From positions 806,001-870,000 of the forward strand of contig NZ_JBNIEU010000001.1 in NCBI RefSeq assembly GCF_049985285.1: DNA of 64,000 nucleotides, written 5' to 3'. Below the pieces are notes generated by a model, which did no database searches, was not told the DNA's origin, and saw only the letters and a list, made by a program, of their open reading frames with translations. The DNA comes from Aestuariirhabdus sp049985285. GTDB lineage: Bacteria; Pseudomonadota; Gammaproteobacteria; Pseudomonadales; Aestuariirhabdaceae. The translations under genes and the position numbers were made by a program. Positions 1-8,552 of this stretch are shown piece after piece. Each line of letters starts with the position of its first letter. Position 1 is the stretch's first letter.

Positions 1-903
1 AGCCAATACGACCACAGCTTCCTATTGGTAACGGCTCCCGACAACGAAGCACTCTTACAAAAAGAGGAGCAGTTTTATGCCCACATAAAATCCAAAAACG
101 ATAATATATCGCATTTATTAAAACGCGTGTCTGCACAAATACCCAGCATAAAAACACAAAGCGATAATTTATCGCTTATAAAAAATTTGAAAAAATCAGA
201 ACTCGAGATTTTACTTAATTTTATTGGCTATAAAGAACAGGATAATCCCTCGCACAACCAAAACATGACGAATGCAAACTTTTTGTCTATCGAAAAAATT
301 ATCAAAAATGACTTACAATATTCGCTCAACCACCAATGGCTCGACAACACCCCGCACGGCGTTGCCAGTATCATCCTGTTCAAGCCCGAGATACACCAGA
401 CAATAAAGGCCCTCAGCAAAGATCTCCCTGGCATCCGTTTTATCAGCCAGGCTGATGACACCTCCGAGATCCTCGCCCGTTACCGATACCGGATTAGTTG
501 GCTGCTGGCAGCTGCCTACCTCGCAATCTTCGTGATCCTGCGCCTGCGCTACCCGTTAATCCAGGCCGTGGCTGTTATCACGGTCCCGCTACTCGCCTCC
601 TCGCTTGCGTTGGGCATCCATGGCTTGAGCGGGCAACCCATCAACCTGTTTCATCTGCTGGCACTGCTGCTGTTATTGGGCATCAGCATCGACTATGGAG
701 TGTTTTTTGCGGAGCGAGGGGACCAATGGCGCACCACGCTGCTTGGGGTCACGCTGGCCGCACTGACGACCCTGCTCTCCTTCGGCCTCCTCAGCCTCAG
801 CGCCACGCCCGCGATCAGTGCCTTTGGGCAAACCCTGCTGGTTGGGATTCTGGTGGCCTACCTGCTGGCTCCCTTCGCATCCAAAAGGGGGCTGCTCCCA
901 TGA
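1..903 (+). CDS. MMPL/RND-family exporter, C-terminal part (cut by window edge)
   Basis: The reading frame is open from the first base, so this is the 3' part of a longer gene. The first apparent start (TTG at 25) is internal. The visible ~300 residues hold a soluble periplasmic stretch (about residues 1-155) followed by five or so hydrophobic helices. One of these carries the GISIDYG motif typical of helix 4 of MMPL/RND transporters. Such exporters sit in aryl-polyene and related lipid clusters and are thought to move the finished lipid, or its carrier, out of the inner membrane. The stop overlaps the next gene (ATGA). The first 330 bases are AT-rich, unlike the rest of the gene. The family is clear; the substrate is inferred from the two following genes. 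Confidence 0.85.
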   Translation, partial: SQYDHSFLLVTAPDNEALLQKEEQFYAHIKSKNDNISHLLKRVSAQIPSIKTQSDNLSLIKNLKKSELEILLNFIGYKEQDNPSHNQNMTNANFLSIEKIIKNDLQYSLNHQWLDNTPHGVASIILFKPEIHQTIKALSKDLPGIRFISQADDTSEILARYRYRISWLLAAAYLAIFVILRLRYPLIQAVAVITVPLLASSLALGIHGLSGQPINLFHLLALLLLLGISIDYGVFFAERGDQWRTTLLGVTLAALTTLLSFGLLSLSATPAISAFGQTLLVGILVAYLLAPFASKRGLLP

Positions 904-1529
904 CCCCCTTTTTGCGGCGATGGATTTTCCCCCGCTGGCTAGTGTCACTGCTGGTTACCACCCTGGTCGGCTGTGCAAACTCGCCCTCTGCGCCAACCAG
1001 CACGGCGGTCTCTATTGGCCGGGGGCTGGAGGTGGTCCTGCCCGGCCTCGACCCGACGCTCCCCAAGCTGGCCGCCAGCCAACTGCTGCAAGGTCGCTTC
1101 GGAGACCGGCAGGCGCAGCTTATCGCCGCACTGGAGATCAACTCGCAACGGCTGGCACTGGCGCTGCTCTCCCCACTGGGGGTGCCTCTGTTGAGCCTGG
1201 ACTACGACGGTGCAAACCTGCAGGCCGACAACAACGGCCTCGCGCCACTGCCCTTCTCCCCCGCCAATCTGCTGCTTGATGTGATGCTCTGCTATTGGAG
1301 CACTGCACAGATCGAAGCCATGCTGCACCAGGCCGGACTGCGACTCGAGGTAGAGACCAATCAACGCCGAATCTATAATCGTGACGACCTCATGATCACT
1401 ATCGAGTATGAAAATCACGACAGATGGGCGGGGCGCGTCACCTTCACCCACTGGCAGCGAGACTACCAACTCTCCATCGACACCCTGCAACTTACCACCG
1501 ACCTTGCGGAGGCTCGCCCTGAACCCTGA
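900..1529 (+). CDS. DUF3261 family outer-membrane-type lipoprotein
   Basis: A 209-residue protein starting at the ATG that overlaps the exporter stop. Residues 1-22 are a basic then hydrophobic signal ending in LVGC, a lipobox, so the mature protein should be lipid-anchored at Cys22. The body resembles DUF3261 proteins (repeated beta-strand pattern, late motif RRIYNRDDLMI). These accompany MMPL exporters and LolA-like proteins in aryl-polyene/flexirubin-type clusters, where a role in delivering product to the outer membrane is suspected but not proven. Translational coupling on both sides supports one operon. The function is inferred from family and neighbours. Confidence 0.8.
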   Translation: MTPFLRRWIFPRWLVSLLVTTLVGCANSPSAPTSTAVSIGRGLEVVLPGLDPTLPKLAASQLLQGRFGDRQAQLIAALEINSQRLALALLSPLGVPLLSLDYDGANLQADNNGLAPLPFSPANLLLDVMLCYWSTAQIEAMLHQAGLRLEVETNQRRIYNRDDLMITIEYENHDRWAGRVTFTHWQRDYQLSIDTLQLTTDLAEARPEP

Positions 1530-1956
1530 TCGCTTTGCTGTCGCCGACTGCCTTGTTCACCAACCGCCCATTCGCATGGTCGAACGGCTGCTGGCCATCG
1601 ATGACCACCGAGCCCGCTGCGCCCTCACAGTGCGGGATAACAATCCGTTTATCGACGCCCGTAACGAACTGCCCGGGTGGGTCGGCGTCGAGCTGATGGC
1701 GCAGGCCATCGCCCTGTTCGCCGGCTACCACTGTTTACTCCGTGACGAGGCGGTGAGGGTGGGCTACCTGCTGGGCTCACGCCAGTACAGCTGCCACACT
1801 TCCGCGTTCGGGGTCGGTAGCGAGTTATTGATCGAGATTGAACAGGAGTATCACAACGAGGGCATGGGGCTGTTTTACTGCCGCATCTTGCATGGGGATA
1901 CCGAGCTTGCCAGCGCTCGCCTCAACACCTATCAGGCGCCATTATCGAACGAATGA
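1504..1956 (+). CDS. FabZ/hotdog-fold 3-hydroxyacyl-ACP dehydratase-like protein
   Basis: About 150 residues of single hotdog domain. The opening HQPPIRMVERLL and the central PGWVGVELMAQAIA correspond to the FabZ/FabA-like pattern in which a helix carries an acidic catalytic residue. In aryl-polyene clusters such a protein dehydrates ACP-bound 3-hydroxyacyl intermediates during polyene elongation. The start is uncertain. No ATG fits without a 120-bp overlap. TTG at 1504 is used here, but a GGAGG at 1508-1512 sits six bases before a CTG at 1519, which may be the true start. Either way the start lies inside the preceding gene. This is the last gene of the cluster before a change of function. 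Confidence 0.75.
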   Translation: MRRLALNPDRFAVADCLVHQPPIRMVERLLAIDDHRARCALTVRDNNPFIDARNELPGWVGVELMAQAIALFAGYHCLLRDEAVRVGYLLGSRQYSCHTSAFGVGSELLIEIEQEYHNEGMGLFYCRILHGDTELASARLNTYQAPLSNE

Positions 1957-2052
1957 TCAAAAACCGACCCCTGCCCCGGAAGGGTGTTTGCGTCCTGTCG
2001 AACGAACGTGCTATACCTTGCTCACGTCTCGTCCTTAGCGGCAATATTCATC

Positions 2053-2085
2053 GCAGTACGCTGCTCCGGGAATGCACAGTACTGC
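2053..2085. promoter_or_regulatory. Inverted repeat in the aap operon leader
   Basis: Arms GCAGTAC (2053-2059) and GTACTGC (2079-2085) are perfectly complementary around a 19-base spacer, about 50 bases before the aapJ start. A second small dyad (CACAG/CTGTG) is nested near its right arm. It could be an operator or a leader hairpin of the aap operon. No known motif is recognised. Confidence 0.3.
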
Positions 2086-2132
2086 TGTGTATGACAGAGA
2101 CCTATAACTAAAAAATCATCAGGAGTGAATGA

Positions 2133-3149
2133 ATGAAAGCACTTAAGACTCTGGTAGGCGGCGCACTGGTTGCCGCAACCTTCAGCGGCGCCGCCGTTGC
2201 CGGGCCTACCGTTGATGCAGTAAAAGCCAAGGGTTACGTTCAGTGTGGTGTCAACACCAGCCTGCCAGGATTTTCCGCCCCTGATAGCCAGGGCAAGTGG
2301 GAGGGCCTCGACGTTGACCTGTGCCGCTCCATCGCCGCCGCTGTACTGGGTGACGCATCCAAGACAAAATTCAGCCCGTTAACCGCCGCCCAGCGCTTCA
2401 CCGCACTGCAGTCCGGCGAGATCGACGTACTGACCCGTAACACCACCTGGACCCTGACCCGCGACACCAAGCTGGGCCTTAACTTTGGTGGCGTTAACTA
2501 CTACGACGGACAGGGCTTCATGGTTGCCAAGGAGATGGGTATCAAAAGCGCTACCGAACTCAGTGGTGCTACCGTCTGCGTTGAACCCGGCACCACCACC
2601 GAGCTCAACCTTGCCGATTACTTCCGCGCCAACAACATGGAGTTTTCTCCCGTTGTTATCGAAGATGCTAACGAAGCCATCCAGGCTTTCTTCGCCGGCC
2701 GTTGTGATGTCTACACCACAGACGCCTCCGGTCTCGCGTCCTACCGCCAGACCAGCGCGCCGAACCCTGATGACTACGAGATTCTGCCGGAGATCATCTC
2801 CAAAGAACCTCTGGGCCCTGCGGTTCGCCACGGCGACGACGAGTGGTTAGACATTGTTGCATGGTCACTGACCGCTTCTCTGGAAGCCGAAGAGAAGGGC
2901 ATCACCTCTGCCAACGTCGACCAGATGAAAGGCAGCAACGATCCCAGCATCCAACGCCTGCTGGGCGTGACCCCCGGCATGGGTGAAGCGCTGGGGCTGG
3001 ACGAAGCCTGGGCCTATAACATCATCAAGCAGGTGGGTAACTACGGCGAGAGTTATGACCGCAACGTGACCCAAAAACTCGGTCTCGATCGCGGCATCAA
3101 CGCGCTCTGGAACAAGGGTGGCCTGATGTACCCTAACCCAGCACGCTAA
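2133..3149 (+). CDS. aapJ: General L-amino-acid ABC transporter, periplasmic binding protein AapJ
   Basis: A 338-residue family-3 solute-binding protein with a clear signal peptide (basic MKALK, hydrophobic core, cleavage near AVAG at about residue 24). Mature segments such as YVQCGVN, WEGLDVDLCR and LTRNTTWTL match the AapJ/YhdW group rather than single-amino-acid binders. It should capture a broad range of L-amino acids and hand them to AapQM. The start is supported by an AGGAG a few bases upstream of the ATG. It is first in the aapJQMP order, separated from aapQ by a strong hairpin that would give more binding protein than membrane subunits. Confidence 0.93.
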   Translation: MKALKTLVGGALVAATFSGAAVAGPTVDAVKAKGYVQCGVNTSLPGFSAPDSQGKWEGLDVDLCRSIAAAVLGDASKTKFSPLTAAQRFTALQSGEIDVLTRNTTWTLTRDTKLGLNFGGVNYYDGQGFMVAKEMGIKSATELSGATVCVEPGTTTELNLADYFRANNMEFSPVVIEDANEAIQAFFAGRCDVYTTDASGLASYRQTSAPNPDDYEILPEIISKEPLGPAVRHGDDEWLDIVAWSLTASLEAEEKGITSANVDQMKGSNDPSIQRLLGVTPGMGEALGLDEAWAYNIIKQVGNYGESYDRNVTQKLGLDRGINALWNKGGLMYPNPAR

Positions 3150-3159
3150 TTGTTAACCC

Positions 3160-3197
3160 ACGGGGGGCCTGCAACCGGCAGGCCCCCCGTTTTATTT
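3160..3197 (+). terminator. Intercistronic Rho-independent terminator/attenuator after aapJ
   Basis: A perfect 13-bp stem (3160-3172 with 3178-3190, five-base loop) is followed by TTTTATTTT. The next gene of the same transporter starts 22 bases after the stem, so the likely role is partial termination and stabilisation of the aapJ message. Confidence 0.85.
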
Positions 3198-3211
3198 TAA
3201 AAAAGTAGTTC

Positions 3212-4429
3212 ATGCCAAAATCAAATACCCCCATATCCCATAGCACAGCCAACGGCGCCGGATCTCAAAGACCCTGGTACCTGCAGCTGTTCTACGAAGA
3301 AAAAACCCGGGCTATTATCTACCAGATCCTGGTAACCGGCGCCCTGATTCTGCTGGGTTGGTACCTGGTCTCCAATACGCTCGACAACCTGGCGCGGCAA
3401 AACATCGCCACCGGCTACGGATTTCTCTCACTGGAAGCCTCCTTTGGCATCAGCGAAAGTATGATCGCCTACAGCCCTGCCGACACCTATGGCAAGGCGC
3501 TTATGGTGGGTATCCTCAACACCATTAAGGTGTCGATAGTCGGTATCCTGCTGGCAACCCTGATCGGAACCCTGGTCGGCATTGCCCGCTTGTCTCCAAA
3601 CTGGCTACTGCGCAAGTTTTCCGGTGCCTACGTCAACGCTTTTCGAAATGTGCCGGTTCTACTGCAACTGTTCTTCTGGTACGCATTGATCAACACCGGC
3701 CTGCCCAAGCCCCGACAAGCGCTCAATCCCTTTGGTGATCTCTTCATCACCAATCGGGGTATCTACACCGCCATACCGGAATATCACGTCGCCTACTGGT
3801 GGATGGCGGCGGCTGCACTGGCCGGCGTGATCGGTTGGTGGGCCCTGCGCCGCTGGGCGATCCGTCGCCAGCAGGCAACCGGACAACCCTTCCACCACGC
3901 CATCGCAGGCCTTGCCCTCACCCTGGCTCTGATCCTGCTCGCCTATTTCGCCGCAGGCGCCCCGACAACAATGGACGCACCCTCGCTGCAGGGCTTTAAC
4001 TTCAAAGGCGGCTGGAACATCTCCACCGAGTTCACCGCTCTGCTGCTGGGTTTGACCATCTACACCTCAACCTATATCGCCGAGATTGTGCGCAGCGGTA
4101 TCGAATCGGTGCCCAAGGGGCAATGGGAGGCATCCAACGCCCTCGGCCTCAAGCCCGGTCATATCCTGCGCGAGATTATTCTGCCGCAGGCGCTGCGGGT
4201 GATTATTCCGCCGCTCACCAACCAGTTCCTCAACCTCACCAAGAACAGTTCGCTGGCCGTTGCCGTGGGGTATCCCGACCTGGTATCGATCTCCAACACC
4301 ACCATGAACCAGACCGGCCAGGCCATCGAGGCGATCGCTATCTTTATGACGATCTACCTCAGCCTCAGCCTTGGAATCTCGTTGTTTATGAACTGGTACA
4401 ACAAGCGCATGGCCCTGGTGGAACGATGA
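3212..4429 (+). CDS. aapQ: General L-amino-acid ABC transporter permease AapQ
   Basis: A 405-residue inner-membrane permease of the HisM/His-Glu-Gln-Arg type. The length, with an extra hydrophobic block inserted in the middle (about residues 190-260), is typical of AapQ and longer than ordinary polar amino-acid permeases. The EAA loop is visible as EASNALGL followed by ILREIILPQALR. It pairs with AapM to form the membrane channel. It lies between the attenuator and aapM, with one base separating its stop from the aapM start. The ribosome-binding site before the ATG is weak. Confidence 0.92.
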   Translation: MPKSNTPISHSTANGAGSQRPWYLQLFYEEKTRAIIYQILVTGALILLGWYLVSNTLDNLARQNIATGYGFLSLEASFGISESMIAYSPADTYGKALMVGILNTIKVSIVGILLATLIGTLVGIARLSPNWLLRKFSGAYVNAFRNVPVLLQLFFWYALINTGLPKPRQALNPFGDLFITNRGIYTAIPEYHVAYWWMAAAALAGVIGWWALRRWAIRRQQATGQPFHHAIAGLALTLALILLAYFAAGAPTTMDAPSLQGFNFKGGWNISTEFTALLLGLTIYTSTYIAEIVRSGIESVPKGQWEASNALGLKPGHILREIILPQALRVIIPPLTNQFLNLTKNSSLAVAVGYPDLVSISNTTMNQTGQAIEAIAIFMTIYLSLSLGISLFMNWYNKRMALVER

Positions 4430-4430
4430 C

Positions 4431-5510
4431 ATGAAAAATTCCGGACAAATCCAACTCGGTTGGACCAGCCAAAGCCAGCGCTGGTTAAAACAAAACCTGT
4501 TCAGTACCCCACTGAATACGATCATTACCCTGATCTGCGTCTACATACTCTATAAAGGCGGTGGCGCCCTGCTCAGCTGGGCACTTATTGAAGCCACCTG
4601 GATCCCCGACCCTAAAGCCTGTAAGGCGGGCGCCGGAGCTTGCTGGGGTTTTATTGCCGAGAAGCACCGATACATCCTGTTCGGCACCTACCCCTACGAC
4701 GAACAGTGGCGCCCCTTGGTGGCAATGCTCGCGTTTGTCTCCCTGATCTGCGCAAGCCTGCATAAAAGCTTCTGGAAGATCTGGCTGCTACCGCTGTGGA
4801 TCGTCACCCTGATCGGCCTCGGCATTATCATGTGGGGCGGCGTGTTTGGTCTCAGCTACGTTGAAAACAGCCTCTGGGGTGGCCTGCCCCTGACCCTGTT
4901 GTTGGCGGTAATCGGTACTATCTGTGCGTTCCCGCTGGGCATTTTCCTCGCCCTCGGCCGCCGCTCCCATATGCCCATGATCCGTGTAATCTGTGTCGGT
5001 TTTATCGAACTCGTGCGCGGTGTACCGCTTATCAGCGTGCTGTTTATGGCGTCGGTGATGTTCCCGCTGTTTCTGCCCGAAGGGGTCACCATCGACAAGC
5101 TACTGCGGGCGCAGGTGGGGATCATTCTCTTCACCGCCGCCTATCTGGCCGAGGTGTTCCGTGGCGGCTTGCAGGCGATCCCAAGCGGCCAGTACGAAGC
5201 CGCCGAAGGACTGGCACTGAGCTACTGGCAGTCGATGCGCAAGATCATCCTGCCACAGGCACTACGGCTGGTGATTCCACCCACGGTGAACAGCTTTATC
5301 TCCATGTTCAAGGATACCTCGCTGGTCATCATCATCGGTCTGTTTGACCTGCTGGCGACGACCAAAGGCGCAATCAAGGATCCGCAGTGGCGCGCATTCT
5401 ACGTCGAAGGCTATGTCTTCACCGCCGCGCTATTTTTCATCTTCTGTTACTCCATGGCTCGCTACAGCGAGTATCTGGAGAAAGATCTCAAGAAAGGCTA
5501 TTCGCACTAG
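4431..5510 (+). CDS. aapM: General L-amino-acid ABC transporter permease AapM
   Basis: A 359-residue multi-spanning permease, the second half of the Aap channel. The EAA motif appears as EAAEGLALS with MRKIILPQALRLVIPP after it. The segment FIELVRGVPLIS matches the start of the conserved permease domain (about residues 140-345). The N-terminal third contains two additional hydrophobic helices and a Cys-containing periplasmic loop, as in other AapM proteins. It starts one base after the aapQ stop and ends two bases before aapP, indicating translational coupling. Confidence 0.92.
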   Translation: MKNSGQIQLGWTSQSQRWLKQNLFSTPLNTIITLICVYILYKGGGALLSWALIEATWIPDPKACKAGAGACWGFIAEKHRYILFGTYPYDEQWRPLVAMLAFVSLICASLHKSFWKIWLLPLWIVTLIGLGIIMWGGVFGLSYVENSLWGGLPLTLLLAVIGTICAFPLGIFLALGRRSHMPMIRVICVGFIELVRGVPLISVLFMASVMFPLFLPEGVTIDKLLRAQVGIILFTAAYLAEVFRGGLQAIPSGQYEAAEGLALSYWQSMRKIILPQALRLVIPPTVNSFISMFKDTSLVIIIGLFDLLATTKGAIKDPQWRAFYVEGYVFTAALFFIFCYSMARYSEYLEKDLKKGYSH

Positions 5511-5511
5511 T

Positions 5512-6270
5512 ATGACTACCCCAACCGAACAAAATGACATCGTCATCGAAATCAAAAAAGCCAACAAATGGTACGGCGACTTTCATGTGCTCAAGGATAT
5601 TGACCTTGATGTGAAGCGCGGCGAAAAGATTGTTATCTGCGGCCCCTCCGGCTCCGGAAAATCTACGCTCATTCGCTGCCTTAACCGGCTTGAGGTGTAC
5701 CAGCGCGGGCAGATCATCGTCGACGGTATTCACCTCAACGAAGATATCAAGAACATCGAGTCGGTGCGGCGTGAAGTCGGCATGGTGTTCCAGCACTTCA
5801 ACCTGTTTCCCCACCTGACGGTGCTTGAAAACCTGACACTGGCGCCGCAGCTGGTACGCAAAATACCCCTGGCCGAAGCCGAAGCAACGGCGATGCAGTA
5901 CCTGGAGCGGGTTAAAATTCCTGAGCAGGCCGACAAGTACCCCGGGCAGTTATCGGGCGGCCAACAACAGCGTGTCGCGATCGCCCGCTCACTGTGCATG
6001 GCGCCCAAAATCATGCTCTTCGATGAGCCCACCTCGGCGCTGGACCCCGAAATGATCAAGGAGGTCCTCGACGTTATGGTCGAACTGGCAGGCGAAGGCA
6101 TGACCATGCTCTGCGTTACCCACGAGATGGGCTTCGCCAAGACCGTAGCCGACCGTGTTATCTTTATGGATGGCGGCGAAATCATCGAGCAAAACGAGCC
6201 ACACTCGTTTTTCGACAACCCACAGCACGAGCGCACGCAACTGTTCCTAAGCCAGATACTGGGGCATTAA
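5512..6270 (+). CDS. aapP: General L-amino-acid ABC transporter ATPase AapP
   Basis: A 252-residue ABC ATPase of the GlnQ/HisP type that powers the Aap transporter. Walker A is GPSGSGKST, followed by a Q-loop (VFQHFNLF), the signature LSGGQQQR, Walker B IMLFDEP and the switch histidine in VTHEMG. All catalytic elements are intact. The open frame extends further upstream, but the ATG at 5512 directly after the aapM stop gives the standard N-terminus for the family. It is the last gene of the operon and is followed by a strong terminator. Confidence 0.95.
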   Translation: MTTPTEQNDIVIEIKKANKWYGDFHVLKDIDLDVKRGEKIVICGPSGSGKSTLIRCLNRLEVYQRGQIIVDGIHLNEDIKNIESVRREVGMVFQHFNLFPHLTVLENLTLAPQLVRKIPLAEAEATAMQYLERVKIPEQADKYPGQLSGGQQQRVAIARSLCMAPKIMLFDEPTSALDPEMIKEVLDVMVELAGEGMTMLCVTHEMGFAKTVADRVIFMDGGEIIEQNEPHSFFDNPQHERTQLFLSQILGH

Positions 6271-6294
6271 TGGATCCGTGCCGTGGTGGTTTTG

Positions 6295-6316
6295 AAACGC
6301 CCTTCGGGGCGTTTTT
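6295..6316 (+). terminator. Rho-independent terminator of the aap operon
   Basis: A compact hairpin with arms AACGCCC and GGGGCGTT and a TTC loop, running into a T-tract. It lies 25 bases after the aapP stop. Confidence 0.85.
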
Positions 6317-6383
6317 GTGGCCGATGGCGCGCGCGAGATTGCACGGTCTGTAACCTGCACCGGTTCCCGCTAACAGCAGGTGA

Positions 6384-6756
6384 TCAGGCCCAGCTATCCT
6401 CCATGATCTCATCCAACTCGGACTGCGCCTGCACCGGATCAGACAGGTCCTTTACCTCGATCATTTCGCACCCGTCCCTGATCATCTGGCCTACGGACAC
6501 GGGGTAGTGCTTGCAGTCATCGGGGCGATCGTAATAGATATCGCAGGTGTACAATGGCCGTCCGGGCGCTTTTCGGAGCCAGGGACAGCGCTCAAGCTGC
6601 TCCCCCGTATCAGGGTCCATCCAGATCTTTCCAGCGCTCACGTAACGGCTAATAGCCGGCCGGAACCTCCCAAAACTCTATCTCACGAGCGGTAGCCGAT
6701 AAGCCACCATCGCTGTATTGGGTGCAGCACTTACCGCATTGATTGCACTCTTTCAT
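6384..6756 (-). pseudogene. YkgJ/UPF0153-family cysteine-cluster protein, split by a one-base frameshift
   Basis: Read leftward from the ATG at 6756, the frame gives MKECNQCGKCCTQY, the CxxCGxCC start of YkgJ-family putative metal-binding proteins, but stops at a TAG near 6654. Shifting frame by one base around 6666-6667 joins it to RPAISRYVSAGKIWMDPDTGE and then the family's second half (CDIYYDRPDDCKHYPV). The ORF beginning at GTG 6641 is therefore only the C-terminal part. An extra base in GGGAGG explains the break. It could be a real recent inactivation or a sequencing error. The family is thought to bind Fe-S or zinc; its function is unknown. Confidence 0.8.
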
Positions 6757-6789
6757 GGCCTGTCTCCCGCACCCACCACAGCCCGGCAA

Positions 6790-7779
6790 TCAGGCAAAGG
6801 ATTCCGTATAGGCGAACAGTCCCGCCGCGCCGCCGGTATGAATAAAGAGCACCTTGCTACCCGGGGCTATAAGCCCTCGGCGGCAGTGGCCGATCAACCC
6901 CGCCATCGCTTTGCCGGTGTAGACCGGGTCCAGCAAAATGGCATCCTTGCTCGCCGCCAGTCGTATCGCCTCCAGGGTATCCTCAGAGGGGATACCATAA
7001 CCGGCACCGACATAATCACCGTTGGCTTGCACGCGGCAAGAGCGCGCTCTCAGGGGTATGCCGATGCGCTTGAGGGTCCGCCCCAACAGCCCATCCACCA
7101 ACGCCTCCTGCTCTGCACCGCTGCGGCTGACACAAAAGCCTTGCAGGGGCGTCTCGTCACCGCCGCTGAGCTGGCCTGCCAGCAAGCCCGCCTGAGTGCC
7201 GCCACTGCCCGTGGCGACGACCCAGTGGTCAAGCGCCAGTCCCTGCTCCCGAGCCTGGTCGATGATCTCTTCGGCGCAACGCATATAGCCCAGGGAGCCG
7301 ATCTCGTTGGATCCGCCCACCGGGATCAGGTAGGGCCTTGAACCTTGAGCCTGGAGCCGTTGGACCCGCTCTTCGGCGGCTTGATGCAGGTCCAGTCCCG
7401 CCTCAATACGGTGGATATGGGCACCACAGAGCTGATCGAGCAACAGATTCCCGTTGCGGTAGTAATCCTGCTTGGGAGTACCCGGCACATCCTCCAGCAC
7501 CAGCTCGCAGGCGAGCCCAAAGCGCGCCGCCGCCGCTGCGGTCTGGCGCGCGTGGTTGGACTGAATCCCCCCCACCGTCACCAGGGTATCGGCGCCCGCC
7601 TCCAGTGCCGCGGCAATCAGGTACTCCAGCTTGCGAGCCTTATTGCCACCGAGGGCAAGACCGGTACAATCGTCGCGCTTTACGTACAGCTCGATGCCCA
7701 ACTCGGCGCCCAGATTGGGCATCGCTTCCAGCGGCGTCGGGCTGTGGCAAAGGGAAACGCGGGGTAGGGCAATAGGCAT
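6790..7779 (-). CDS. PLP-dependent D-cysteine desulfhydrase / ACC deaminase-family enzyme
   Basis: A 329-residue fold-type II PLP enzyme. GGNKARKLE carries the PLP lysine, GGIQSNHARQ the cofactor and substrate contact, and TGSGGTQAGL the phosphate-binding loop. The family includes D-cysteine desulfhydrase (DcyD), ACC deaminase and L-cysteate sulfo-lyase (CuyA). Overall length and motifs fit DcyD/CuyA best, producing pyruvate, ammonia and sulfide or sulfite. The choice between substrates cannot be made from sequence by eye. The start is ATG with GGAG upstream. It appears monocistronic. Confidence 0.85.
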   Translation of the reverse strand: MPIALPRVSLCHSPTPLEAMPNLGAELGIELYVKRDDCTGLALGGNKARKLEYLIAAALEAGADTLVTVGGIQSNHARQTAAAAARFGLACELVLEDVPGTPKQDYYRNGNLLLDQLCGAHIHRIEAGLDLHQAAEERVQRLQAQGSRPYLIPVGGSNEIGSLGYMRCAEEIIDQAREQGLALDHWVVATGSGGTQAGLLAGQLSGGDETPLQGFCVSRSGAEQEALVDGLLGRTLKRIGIPLRARSCRVQANGDYVGAGYGIPSEDTLEAIRLAASKDAILLDPVYTGKAMAGLIGHCRRGLIAPGSKVLFIHTGGAAGLFAYTESFA

Positions 7780-7979
7780 ATAAACTCCGTCAATAGCAGG
7801 GCAGTACGCTCACAGGGGGCGAATAAAATCGGCCCCTAGTGTTTCAAGCACCCCGAAAAAGATCAACAACCTATTCCCCTGCCGCAGGCCTTTATCGAAG
7901 CGGGCAGGGTTGTGGGAACCAAAGCTCAACATTGCGTTCTATACTTCCTAGGCAGCCAAACCTGACCGAGGGTGCCTCT

Positions 7980-8297
7980 ATGTCCATGAACCTCGCCCAT
8001 TATGATCTGGGCCAGATTATTCGCCACCGCCGTTACGAGTACCGGGGGGTAATCTTCGGGGTTGATCCCTGCTTCTCCCTGGATGAGCAGTGGTACGAAT
8101 CCATGGCCGTTACCCGCCCTCCCAGGGATTGTCCCTGGTATCACGTATTGGTGGACGGCACCGACCGCACCACCTATGTGGCCGAGCGTAACCTGGCTCC
8201 CTGCGAGGATCACCAACAGATCCGTCATCCCAAGCTGGGTGAGTGTTTTAACCGTTTTGACGGAGACCGCTATTACATCCGCGCAACCACCCAATAG
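7980..8297 (+). CDS. hspQ: Heat-shock protein HspQ
   Basis: A 105-residue protein matching HspQ (YccV-like, hemimethylated-DNA-binding fold). It has the typical segments FRHRRYEYRGVIF-like, WYHVLVDG, YVAERNL and HPKLGECF. In E. coli HspQ is a heat-shock protein that enhances Lon protease specificity and stimulates DnaA degradation. The ATG at 7980 was chosen over upstream in-frame codons because it gives the family N-terminus. A TATACT hexamer lies about 35 bases upstream, but no convincing sigma-32 promoter is visible. Confidence 0.9.
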   Translation: MSMNLAHYDLGQIIRHRRYEYRGVIFGVDPCFSLDEQWYESMAVTRPPRDCPWYHVLVDGTDRTTYVAERNLAPCEDHQQIRHPKLGECFNRFDGDRYYIRATTQ

Positions 8298-8346
8298 GGG
8301 CCGTTGTTCTCACAACCTGCTAGTTACCCGAGAGGATTAGTTCCCA

Positions 8347-8541
8347 ATGAGCACCATCAAGACCGAGATTGTTCGCGCCCGCATCGAGCCCGATATCAAA
8401 GCCGAAGCGGAGCAGGTATTGCAGCAGATCGGTATGAGCATGGCAGATGCCATTCGCCTTTTTGTTACCCAGATTGCCCGCCGGCAGGAGTTCCCCGTCG
8501 AGCTGCGTGTGACCTCGCGAACGCAGCCGGAACAGGAGTAG
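8347..8541 (+). CDS. RelB/DinJ-family antitoxin-like protein without adjacent toxin
   Basis: A 64-residue protein whose N-terminal half reads as a ribbon-helix-helix DNA-binding unit of the RelB/DinJ antitoxin type (TEIVRARIEPDIKAEAE, then MSMADAIRLFVTQIA). Antitoxins of this family normally precede a RelE/YafQ toxin. Here the next gene is on the opposite strand and ends 11 bases away, so no toxin is present. The short C-terminus (about 20 residues after the helix pair) is compatible with a toxin-binding tail or with a stand-alone regulator. A GAGG lies close before the ATG. Confidence 0.75.
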   Translation: MSTIKTEIVRARIEPDIKAEAEQVLQQIGMSMADAIRLFVTQIARRQEFPVELRVTSRTQPEQE

Positions 8542-8552
8542 ATCCGTATCGC

